Made by a program: the position numbers and the translations under genes | Source: Ampelomyces quisqualis | Lineage: Eukaryota > Ascomycota > Dothideomycetes > Pleosporales > Phaeosphaeriaceae | Length of the DNA stretch: 64,000 nt | Direction: 5' to 3' | Assembly (NCBI GenBank): GCA_018398575.1 | Contig: JAGTXZ010000018.1 | Coordinates: 2,914,001 to 2,978,000 of the forward strand | The notes under the pieces: model-generated | Seen by the model: the letters and a program-made list of their open reading frames with translations, nothing else | The model's database searches: none | Told to the model about the DNA's origin: nothing | Shown: positions 42,527 through 53,100 of the stretch, one piece after another | How positions within the stretch are numbered: position 1 is the first letter of the stretch | Layout: every line of letters begins with the position of its first letter

Positions 42527-44122
42527 ATGGAAGTCAGGTCGACCTACACAATTCCAGAAGTCCTCGCAGTGGCGAGCTGTCACCCATTCTATTCCAATGC
42601 GCGATACCCACCTGACCAAGACACCATCAGAGCAGCTAAGCTACAGGCCTCGCGCCTTGCAGACACCAGCCTCGGAGCCTGGCCTCTGCTCAAGAAGGAG
42701 GACCTGTATGTACAAGACTCATTGACCTTGATCTTTCATCACGAGTGACTTACAATATGTCCTAAAGCTATGTTGTCGTCTCCAGACTCTTCGAGGATAC
42801 TGATGCCCGGAACACCTACCTCCACAATGTCTATATGAGCACAACAGGCGGTGGCGGAAGATCCTCCAAGCCGCTGTACTTTTGCACTGACGCGCAAGAA
42901 AATCGCCGACAAAGAAGATCGTTCGGAAACTTTGTAAGGACAACAGGATTGATCGAACGTGGTGACCTAGTCTTGTCAACGCATTGCTCTGGAGGGTTGT
43001 ACAGGTAATTATGCGTCATCTACATGTAGCAGTGAACGTAAGCTGACCACTCATGTGTCACTCAGGTCGCTAGATTTAATGCTCGAAGTCATGGAAAATG
43101 CGGGAGCATCTGTACTAGCTGCTGGTCACCAAATGGCACCAGCGCCCGTGGTTCAATTACTGATTGACCTTCACGTCAACGTGCTCACTGGGGATGGGAG
43201 CCAGATGATTCAGATTGCTTCCCAGGTCTCCACCCTGCCGGCACCAGAGAGACTGAAGCTAAAGCTTGATAAAGTCATCTATACTTCGGAGTCGCTCACC
43301 GAATTGCAGAAGAATTACTTGCGCAAAGTCTTCGGCAATGCAATCAAACTATACTCGGTGCTAGGTAGCGCTGAAGCAGGCCCGTACGGAGTCAGTAATC
43401 CGGAAATATCTTCTCCAGGCGAAACAAGCTCTGGTAACACGGACTTCCTGATCGACACTCGAGAGACTCTCATTGAAGTTTTTCCTCTCACGGCCATCGA
43501 TGATGCAGCCGATTGCCAAGTGCGCGTTCCTCTACCTCAGGGACAGGTCGGACTCATTGCGCAGACATCTTTGACACGACTTCGCCATCCGCTCGTCCGT
43601 TACCTCAACGGTGACATTGGATCTATCCACGCGCTTCCTGAGCACACCAGCGCCAACATACCAGAAGCTGATCGAACCCACCTGAAAATTCTGAGGTTAC
43701 AAGGTCGTGACACGCGCTTCAGCTTCACCTGGAACGGCGAGTACATCGAGTACTCGCTAGTCGATGCTCTGATGAACGAGCCTCAATTCGGTATCTTGCA
43801 GTGGCAGGTGATCCTGGACAAAATGGAGCACTCTGGGGAGATATTGCTTGAGGTCCGACTGCTCTGCCCTGCCCATATTGACGACGCTTCCAAGGCAACG
43901 CTCTCAGATCGCTTGAGGGAAGTGTTCGTTGTTCACGAGGAGATTGAGTATCGATTCCGGCTTATTTTCGTCAATGATATGAGCGCATTCGAGCGGAGCC
44001 AGACGGGCCAGAAGGTCAGGAGATTCATTGATCGATCAACTGGAAGCGTTTGCGGAGAAGAGAAGACATGCAAACCCGACACCGCGTTAAAAAGTCAAGT
44101 GGTTGAGATTACTCCTCCATAA
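42527..44122 (+). CDS. PaaK-like adenylate-forming enzyme (phenylacetate-CoA ligase type)
   Basis: Three exons, 42527-42705, 42768-43004 and 43066-44122, giving 490 aa. The introns are 62 and 61 bp (GTATGT to AAAG; GTAATT to CTCAG). The first acceptor is chosen because it restores LYVVVSRLFEDTDARN, as expected before the P-loop. The adenylation P-loop is STTGGGGRSSKP (84-95). Later motifs are LGSAEAGPYG (the Y/G-x-x-E region that contacts AMP), VRYLNGDIGSI with the ribose-binding Asp, and LRLQGRDTRFSFTWNGEYIE at the hinge to the mobile C-terminal domain. The size fits PaaK-like stand-alone enzymes, which activate carboxylic acids as AMP esters for transfer to CoA, a carrier or an amine. No carrier protein domain is attached. 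In this cluster it is the likely acid-activating step. Confidence 0.82.
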
Positions 44123-44849
44123 TAGGTATCGGATTTACTCGTTGGGTGTAGAGTTGGGGATGCCGACGCGCTGTCAGAGAGGACAGTCAGTAAACCTTAC
44201 TATGGAGGAGTTGTGTAGCTAACCTATTCCAACTTGATTATTAGATGCGTCAAAGCCTAATTATCAAAGCCTTCGCGATAGTGAGCGAAATTGCTCAGTG
44301 TTCCTCCAAACTCACAGTGACACTTTGTCATTCTCCGTATGCGCTGTCCACAACTCGACTGTAAAAACAGTCGGGACCTCCATTGCGTTGTGTTTGAAGC
44401 GGGTGGCAGCGTGTCACTTCAGATAAGCTCTCTTAACTTGGAGGACCATGATCCTGGACCAATACTTGCACCACATCGATCGCCCTCGCAGTTCTTCCCA
44501 AATTTTATCCTTCCTTGTGGGAAACATGTTCAATTCAGGATTTACCAACAGAGCGAAATTTTTGCACCTGGTAGTGCTGCCTGAAACCAATATGCCGCAA
44601 CCACATTGGCCATTTCAAGCTTAAGAAACGTTTACGATTGGCCACCTGGAGACACATCATCAATGATACTTCAGAGAGAGATGTAGCAAATTATCAGAAG
44701 GACAGGTAGTTAGCTTTCTGAGTTTCACAGTCAATCCAGTATTACTAATCCCAACCAGCCAATTTGTGCTGGTATGGATCGGGTAACAAGAGATAGAATA
44801 TGATGAGCACCAGCGGTAACCCTCGCAAGATTTGGTACTCATCACAGCT
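44123..44849. other. Intergenic, no gene seen
   Basis: About 730 bp separate the PaaK-like stop from the AA9 relic. One 81-codon frame (44339-44584) has no recognisable feature. Composition is moderately AT-rich. Confidence 0.4.
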
Positions 44850-45527
44850 TGCAAAGATGAGCAATATGATCTTTCTCTCCGTAGCAGCACTGCTAGCCCC
44901 ATGTGCCACGGCTCACTAGGTCTTGATCGTCAACGGCACCATCTCTAGTATTTTCAATATGTCCGCGACGTCACCGGCAACGCCGGCACACGGGATTCAA
45001 TGTGGCTCAAAGCTTTTCCCACCTATGGCCTTAATAGCATCAACGTAATCTGCGGCCGTGGCGCGTATCCAGTGTACAATGCCGTAATCATCTAAACCGC
45101 CGTCCTTAGCGCGGGTTCCGGAGTCGGCCTCATGGTCTCATCTCCTTTCTTCCCAGACGACTCAATCCAATACATCTACCACGAGGGCCCCGGAAAGATA
45201 TCTTGTCAAAGTTTCCCAACAGCCTCAGAAGTCTGAACGGCTACGATGGAAGTGGCGACTTACTTCAAGATCGCTTACGCACGAAAAGACATATTGAGAA
45301 TTGAGCAGTTTTTACGAACTCTGTAGCGTAGGCCAATTCAATGGTTCTTCAATTGTGCGCAAATTATTGAAGTCGTTGGAAGCGGAGGAGGCACACCCGA
45401 ACCTAGGGCAAGTTTCCCACATGTGTACAAGGAAGATGAGCTGAGAGTTTGGTGTGTAGATGAAGACACACCTACGGGGTATCCGACGCATGCGACGAAG
45501 TACATTAAATCAAAGCCGGCAGTGTGA
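44850..45527 (+). pseudogene. AA9 lytic polysaccharide monooxygenase pseudogene
   Basis: The frame MSNMIFLSVAALLAPCATAH (about 44857-44916) is a signal peptide ending at the His that would be the mature N-terminus, the first ligand of the AA9 copper histidine brace. The next codon is TAG. Downstream pieces in shifting frames match AA9 order: VNGTISSIFN, TYGLNSINVICGRGAYPVYN, SAGSGVGLMVSSPFFPDD, IYHEGPGK, NGYDGSGDLLQ (family YDGSGDWFKI) and GGGTPEPRASFPHVYKEDE, with a relic of the PGPAVW-like end (KSKPAV-TGA, about 45527). AA9 enzymes oxidatively cleave cellulose outside the cell. The stop and several frameshifts rule out a working copy. Confidence 0.72.
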
Positions 45528-46700
45528 TTGGGCTGGGGAAATTGTGCATGCGCCGAAAATGCCGTCACTCAAGCCCCTGCAATACAGACAGATATGGATA
45601 ATCGCTTGAAGCAGAGCAATCATCAGGCTCGTGACGTTAAAGCTGCGGACATTCTAGAACTACCTAAGGAATACTGTGGTCAGTAAGTCGCTCTTGGTCG
45701 TACACAAACTCGCACTGATGTAACACAAGGCAAGGGATCGTATAGCTCTGGTCCACGATGCTGGTTCATCAATTCTAGACATTGGCGCATGTGCGGGCTA
45801 CAATCTGCCTGACTCAATACCATGCGCGAGCATAATCGAAGGCATCGGACTCATACATAATCGCCCATGTTTGATCTTATCCCACATACCAGCACATAGT
45901 GGAGGGGCGTGGAACGAGCATACCGTCATGAGATAGAACTACCTCACAGCAATCGCGACGAAATACTATCTTCATGTTGTTGCGCTGGTACAATCGGTTA
46001 GATGGTTGATGTCGTGTGAGCTCGTTGATGAAGTGCTGACTTGGAACGCTGGCATGTCCTTGCCTCAACAATTCAACGTCTTTCACAAAGGCGGCAGAAT
46101 TTTTCGTGACCTATCGATTCGCACGCAAGAAGAACCAATCGCCTTGCGCCGAGGTGCTCCGTTCTTACACAGCTGGTGGAGCATACTATCCCACGTTACC
46201 GGACTACTCGATCTTTGTAGAAGACAAGACGCAAGTTTTCCTGGATGCCATCTTTCAAAATGACTATTGACAAAGTCATAGGCACTGAAGAGCTCGGTAG
46301 GGCAAAAGTGCATGGGCAGTTGACTGGGCTCGCTGATCAGATGGCTGAAGGCGAGTCTGATGCTATCTGGAAAGCCTAGGAGTGGGTATCATCCTTACAG
46401 TTTCAGGCTCCAGACGTCCTTTCTTTCCAAGCAGCTGACATTCGAAAAGCGTTTGATATAAGGGAAGTCTTGATCCACATAAGTAGACGACTTAGGGCTG
46501 ATGGGCTTCAAGCCTAAATACGGTCGCAATTGAAGCACTGCTTGGGCCATGTTCGGTAAGTTTGATATCCCAAGTGATGTATACGCCTCGACTAACAGTA
46601 AAACAGGCCATAGTGTAGTCATCACCGCAAACCAAACACCCGTAATCAAAGTCGACGAAGCTCGCAAGGTAGCTCAATTTACAAAGCTATTTAATCAACA
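45528..46700 (+). pseudogene. Decayed coding fragments of unknown origin
   Basis: Several plus-strand segments read like protein but are broken: NHQARDVKAADILELPKEYCG, ending at a GTAAGT-like donor near 45685; IVHDAGSSILDIGACAGYNL (about 45750); YTAGGAYYPTLPDYSIFVED (about 46170); and KTGHSVVITANQTPVIKVDE (about 46610). They may belong to one or several dead genes. I do not recognise a family. Confidence 0.3.
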
Positions 46701-48257
46701 GTAAGTACCACCACTCCCGCTTTTCCAACAAGAACGCACCAAGAACTCACACATGTTCGCAGCCACACACGCCCATCATAATCCCTCTGAACCGTGACCA
46801 GCTTCATAGTCGGCTCCGAAGACGAGCGAGCGTCCGTCATAAAATGCGGTGCTCCGATTTTTTTTTTTCGTAGTGAGCACCTCCACCGTTTCACACATGT
46901 AGCTGATACTAGGCGCATCCTATAGCGCTGGCAGATAACTGCGCCACGTGCGGTCGTAGCTTCAACCCCAGGTTCCTAATTCTATAGCCGTTAGGACGTT
47001 GTAGTGTTATGGGCCTCGATAAGCTTGCTGGCGTGATGGACCAGGTGCAGCGCGTGAGTGCGCAGATGCAAGGGCTTGATGCGAATGGATAGGACTTGAG
47101 TGCGAGAACGGAGAACTTTGTGATGAGTTTAAGAGGGATAGTGAGAGTTGTATGACGAGTGCAGTGTTGCATGATGATGGTACTATTGATCAGGGGGGTA
47201 CAAGAGATGTACTGGGGATGTGTTTAGAGGGTATTAGTGTAGGGAAAGTGAATGGCGCTAAGGATGCATCGTGCGCTGGCACAATTGTGAAGCTTATTTG
47301 GAGTGTTTGTATGCTGAATATATGGCTGGGTAGTTGGCTGATGTTATTTCAACTCATGCACTAGCGCCAGCTCAAGAGTATAAAAACTACAATCCCTTGC
47401 GAGTCTACTTCTCTTCACTGTTCCCTGGATTATTTACTAGTTCTAAAATCATGTTGGAGATAGTCAACGTTTCTGCCCCTTTCCAGAAAGCGCAAGTAGA
47501 GAAGCGACATGTCTCCGGCGCTTCGTGAAAACCTCACCTTGCACAACGACGTTCCCTGCCTCCTTTCTCCCGAAATCAAAATGCGAGACGATCCATGTTC
47601 CGCTCCCGGGGGCTCCCCAAATTCAACCAGAAACCAGCATCTGGAATTTCAATGTCCGTTTTCTTAGCGCGAGCTTGACAAGTACATAACCTTCTCATTC
47701 TCTGCTATTCTTGCTCACAAACACGACTTCCAACACGGCTGAAAGACAAGCGCAGCTACTGCATAGTTCCCGGAACGAGGGCATGTTTCGGTGGCCTTGA
47801 TTTAAAAACCAGAAAGTAGGAGTTCTATTCCTTTTTAAGAAAAAAAAATTACACGACACCAACGTCGCTGAATTCGACTCCTCGCTTATCCCTCATCACA
47901 GACATGCATTTTCATCTTCACTCCAAAACACAAATCCTAAACAATAATGTTTGGTCTGGTCTTTGCGGCTCTACCCAAAGCAGTTACGCTAGTATCCATG
48001 TACGCAGTGACGATCGTGCAGCCCCTACCTCAAATTCCTTGGCCAAATCTTGCACGTCCCTCTCCCTGAGCAATCCAAAGCGCGGCTTGAACCACAATAC
48101 TGCCACGAAAACGACGTCTGTGGGACGCCGTCCCCGAGGAATTCCTAGTCTCTGCGTCTGGCAGAACTGGTGTGATGTATTTTTAAGAATACTGCGACAA
48201 TATCGGCATGTGTTGTAGGTGCAGCTCTTTCACTACACCCTCCGAAACGCGCATTGT

Positions 48258-48279
48258 TACTCCGTACGGATACGGAGTA
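48258..48279. repeat. Inverted pair of TACGGAGTA words
   Basis: TACTCCGTA at 48258-48266 and TACGGAGTA at 48271-48279 are separated by 4 bp, forming a perfect 9-bp inverted repeat. The same word recurs at other positions from 39 to 49 kb. Confidence 0.7.
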
Positions 48280-49982
48280 CAACATGTCTCTTTAACTTCT
48301 TGGAAATCACAACTACGTCCTTCTCATGTCGTTGTGCGAGACGCTTCAGCTCCTCAAATGAAAAATAACCTCATCAAGTTGCATGTTTTTAGCAATGCAA
48401 AAGGTTGCGAAAGAAGCCAACTATTTAGGACTGTGGGCTCGGGTGTAGGGGTTTGGCGGGGGCGATCAGACCCTGTTCAGCATTTGCGAAGCGTTGCAAG
48501 ATTCACCGCTGACTACTCCATGGTGTATTTTCTTGTTGTCGTGATTTGCAGACCTGTCCGTGTGTACTCCCCAGGCTTCTCCACGGAAGCAATCACTTTT
48601 GACCTTGGTATCTGATTCATTCTACGAAATAGAAAAGCGACACAAGGATTCTATAGTTTTTTACGCGGGTGCCAGAGGTCGACCATGTTTTGAATCTGGG
48701 TTCGACATGAGATGCAGGTTTACGGAGTATCGACCGGGCTTCGTTGCGAAGAATGACTGCGTCCACAAATGAAAGCGACATAGCGTACGGAGGCATCGCG
48801 ACATTAACTTGGAGGAAATCAAGAGGCTGGCACCGGCTATATGTCGGACGCAGTCATTCGGATACGGCTAGCACCCAACAAGCCAAGAGATTGAAGGTCC
48901 GTCAATGACATGTTAGGCTTCTGAAATGTTGAGCGCAGGTGCTTCCTGGTTACTGGGGAGCAAGACTTTTTGGTTGTTAATTTTGGTCTCCATCATGTAC
49001 ATACAGTCAGGGTAGGCAGCCACCCGTGCTCGCGCTACGCCACAGGGTCACGGCCACCGAACTCTTGGAGGCTGGAGGGTTGCCGACGGCAAGCTATTCT
49101 AAGATACTCGGTAGAGCTCGTTGCGGGCTTGCGCTGGCGAAGAAAATTTGATGAGAAAAGTATTTTGGATAGGCCGAACAGCACACGGCCCCCAAGTGGT
49201 AAAGAGATGATGCAGGCGCGCTAGTCTAGCTGCAGCCGCACGTCGATCAGCGAAAATCAGTCGGCCAAGCGAGAGGCTGTCATGGGCCACAGCTATGGAC
49301 GCGTTCCCAACACGACGCGGGGGTCCGTCCGGTGCATCCGCGTGCTGTAAAGCGGTACGGAGTACTGTATGTTTGTTTGCTGCTGCGGGAGTGATCAAGG
49401 ACATGGGCGGCTGTCAGCGTGGAACCGATGGAAACTTGGAGTCGGGGCTTTTCGTGTGACGTGTCTTGAGTGACTGCCGGCTGTGATGACGGGGGACGGT
49501 GAATGTGTTTGCATGCGGGTTGATGGAGGACGGTTGGTGAAGCGGGTGCGAATAGCCAGCAGTGGGCAGAGCGCAGGCGCGGACGATGAGGCGAGGCGGT
49601 GATGAAAGCGGCCTAGTGGAGGCCACATTTCGCAGTCGCAGGATCAAAGGAAGAAGGCGCGGCCACAATCGCGCCCGCCACCCCGCGCGCAACACCACGA
49701 CAGTGCAATCGCGAGACGGCGCATCGTGGCGCGGCGATGCTCGCGCTGGGAATTCGACGCGCGCCACGGTCCGCCGACTCGTCCCCCTGCGAGCTCACAG
49801 AAGCACTGGAAGAAGCGACTCCTGAAACGGTGCGCAGGCGCTCGGGCCAGCCGCTAGTCCGCAACCAGGCTAGGCCAGAAGCTGCAAAGCGCTATAGATA
49901 TTTAATACATGTGGTGGTTGCTCTCTTATGGGGCCCGCTGCCCGCGTCCACATGCCGGGCGCACTCGACTCACCACCACCCG

Positions 49983-49990
49983 TCACGTGA
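49983..49990. promoter_or_regulatory. TCACGTGA E-box-type site upstream of MOT1
   Basis: The palindrome lies 151 bp upstream of the proposed MOT1 start codon at 50141. The same core is found upstream of the gene at 29926. Confidence 0.4.
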
Positions 49991-50140
49991 TCCCGCCACG
50001 CCTGCACACCCACACCTCACTTCCCTAGGCCCCTCTACCGCCAGTGCATATTCCATGGCCGCATCTACAGCCCTCACTAATCTCCACTTCACCCCGGCCG
50101 CGCCCCGCACCCCGACGTGCGCACTCGGTCAGCCGCCAAT

Positions 50141-53100
50141 ATGAGGTTTGCCGTGTCCTGCATGCATCGTCTCTGCTGCAGCCGCTAACGCTCTGATAGT
50201 GCCACCAGATTGGACCGTCTCGTAACGTAAGTGCATCCATCGCCCCGACTCTTGTCTTGACCCCAGACACTGGCTTTGCGCACCACGTCACCTCCATCGG
50301 CCACACTTGCCTTGTCGTGATGCCTGAACCGCTCGCCTCCACTAACAGCGCCAAGCCTCCTCGAGACAGGCAGCACAGCATTGATCCGGAACACAGCAGC
50401 CGATCAATTAGCCGACGTCCAAAAACAACACCCAGATGAACTTTTCAATCTCCTAACACGCGTCGTCCCGTATCTACGATCAAAGAGCTGGGAAACCCGA
50501 GTTGCTGCTGCCAAGGCGGTGGGAGGCATAGTCGCCAACGCCGAGAACTTCGACCCCAATGCCGAACAGGAACCTATCGAGGCAGACGTGAATCCAGAAC
50601 AACCCAAGTCCGCCACCAATGGCCACATCAAGCATGAAGACAGTAACAGCGACATCGTCAAGAAAGAAGAAAATGGCCATGTCGCCCTCCCTCCACTCAG
50701 CGAACGATTGGAGCTTGCTACCTTGGACCTTGCTTCCATCCTCAAGTTCGGAAAGCAACTCGTTGCTAGTGGAACCAGGGAGCATGACTTTAAACTCGCA
50801 GCCATGGACCCCATCGAGCGCAGCAACTATCAGAAAGAAACTCTCCTGAAGCGTCTTGGCTTCGAGGGTGAGTACATGGAAGAGAAGTCTCCGCCCATCG
50901 ATGAGATGATTGCACAGACGCCTGTACATCGGACACCTGCCATACATCGTATCGACACCAACATTTCAAGATCAAACTCCATCAACACTGCCACTTCCCC
51001 CCCTCTTGCCACTCCGAACGGCGAGAACGCACTCAGTAAGCGTCAACAGAACGCTCTCAAGCGCAAGGCGAAGAAGCAGGCTCAGGGTGGTACCAACAAG
51101 GTCCAAATTGTTGACTTCAGTGGTCCTCGCAAAGACTCACAATCCGACGCTCTACAAACACCGGCTCGCGCGAATCCCGTCGCTGTGAAACTCGAAAAGT
51201 CCGAAAACGGAGACGAAGGCAACGGCGTCGATGACTACTTTTCCCTCGATCGTAGCGGTGCCGACGATGATCAAAAGTTCGTCAAGGAGTTCAAGGGTGA
51301 AACAGTACCCGAGAAATCCACCTTTCAGGTCGAAGAGGAGGAAGAAGGTTTGCAATGGCCCTTTGAGCGTGTATCGTCATACCTCGCCATTGAGCTATTT
51401 GACCAGACTTGGGAAACCCGCCACGGTGCTGCCATGGGTATCCGAGAAATCCTGCGGCTTCACGGCGCTGGGGCCGGCCGACAAAAAGGAAAGACTCGCT
51501 CCGAGAATGATGCACTGAATCAGCAGTGCTTAAATGATCTAGTATGCCGCTTATGCTGCGTGCTCATGCTTGATCGCTTCGCCGATTATACATCCGACAA
51601 TGCCGTCGCTCCAATCAAGGAAACCGCGGGACAGGCTCTAGGATCAGTGCTACAGTACCTCTCGCCCAAGAACGTGCTTGCAACATTCAACGTCCTACAA
51701 CGATTGATCATGCAGCAAGACCTGCCTAATGTTGGCTGGGGAGTTTGCCAAGGTGGCATGATTGGTCTGCGATACCTCGTCGCTGTGCGAAACGATCTTC
51801 TCCTTCAAGATGAGACGCTCATGGACGGCGTGCTTGCTGCTGTCATCAAAGGGTTAGGCGACGAGGACGATGACATCCGTGCGATAAGCGCAGCAACCCT
51901 GATTCCAGTCGCAAAGGAGTTTGTTGAAATGCGACCAAAGGCGCTGGAGATTCTTATGAACCAAGTCTGGTCATGTCTCTCCAGCTTAACGGACGATCTG
52001 AGCGCCAGTACTGGGTTTATCATGGATCTCCTGGCCAAACTCTGTAGTTTTTCACAAGTACTGGAGGCTATGCGGGCAAATGCCCGGCAAGATCCAGCTC
52101 AGTCTTTCCACGAACTCGTACCCCGCCTCTTTCCATTCTTACGACATACCATCACCAGTGTGCGTGCGGCTGTCGTCCGTGCACTCATCACTTTCCTCAA
52201 CATTCAAAGCGAGGATTCCGATGGATGGATAGACAGCAAGGCCCTCCAACTCATCTTCCAGAACATCATACTAGAACGCAACGAGGGTGTCTTGAAGCTG
52301 TCCATTGAGCTTTGGGATGCTGTGATAGACAGCCTTGGTGACCAGCTGTCCACCCATCTTGAAACGGTGCTAGACGCAATTGTCCCTCTCGCACTCTCAC
52401 CCATCGGCATTTCACGCCACCCAATCCCTATGGACATGTCACTCCTTATACGACCGTCTGGCCAGATCATGGGACCACCACCGCATCAGACACCGAGCCG
52501 CCGATCTACCCCACCTGCTGGTAGCGAGCCCGCCATGAAGAAGCGCAAGAAGTCTCGACATGGCAAGGAGGATGTCATGACACCTACACCATCCTCAACA
52601 TCTCACAATGTCGACGGCCACATGATTGGCGGTGAATTAGAACTCATTGGTGCTGATGTGATGATCCGTTCCCGAGCATCTGCGGCACATGCATTAGGCA
52701 AGGCAATGGCCGCCTGGCCAGAGAACACCAGGCAGCAGACATTCCAAGCCAAGCTTCTACCTTCGTTGTCATCCTCGCACTCCTCGACTCAATCGACAGC
52801 TGCCATCATCATTGAAGAATTTGGAAAGAACCTTAAGGTCAAGGATGGCTTGGGCGAGACCTTTGCTAAAGCCTTGCTTCCCATCGTCGAAGGCGAACGA
52901 CCTATCGCCTACGAAGATCTTGTACCGAAGCTCCAGATTGTGCGGACGCAGTGCACCGCTCTTCTCAGTATTTTCCGGGAGGCCAACGTTCAGAACGTGC
53001 CAAATCTTGCCGTTGTCGTTCAAGGCGACCCAGCTGCTAGTCAATATGCTTTCGGAGTGGCGGACGCAGAGAAGCTGCTCACTACGCAATATGAGAAGCT

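Larger units (their letters stand above)
46701..50140. other. Long gene-poor region upstream of MOT1
   Basis: No supported gene in 3.4 kb. It contains a T10 run near 46860 and four TACGGAGTA-type words (48258, 48271, 48721, 49356), two of them as a close inverted pair. From about 49100 composition turns GC-rich and chance frames overlap on both strands. The last several hundred bases are the likely MOT1 promoter and leader. Confidence 0.4.
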
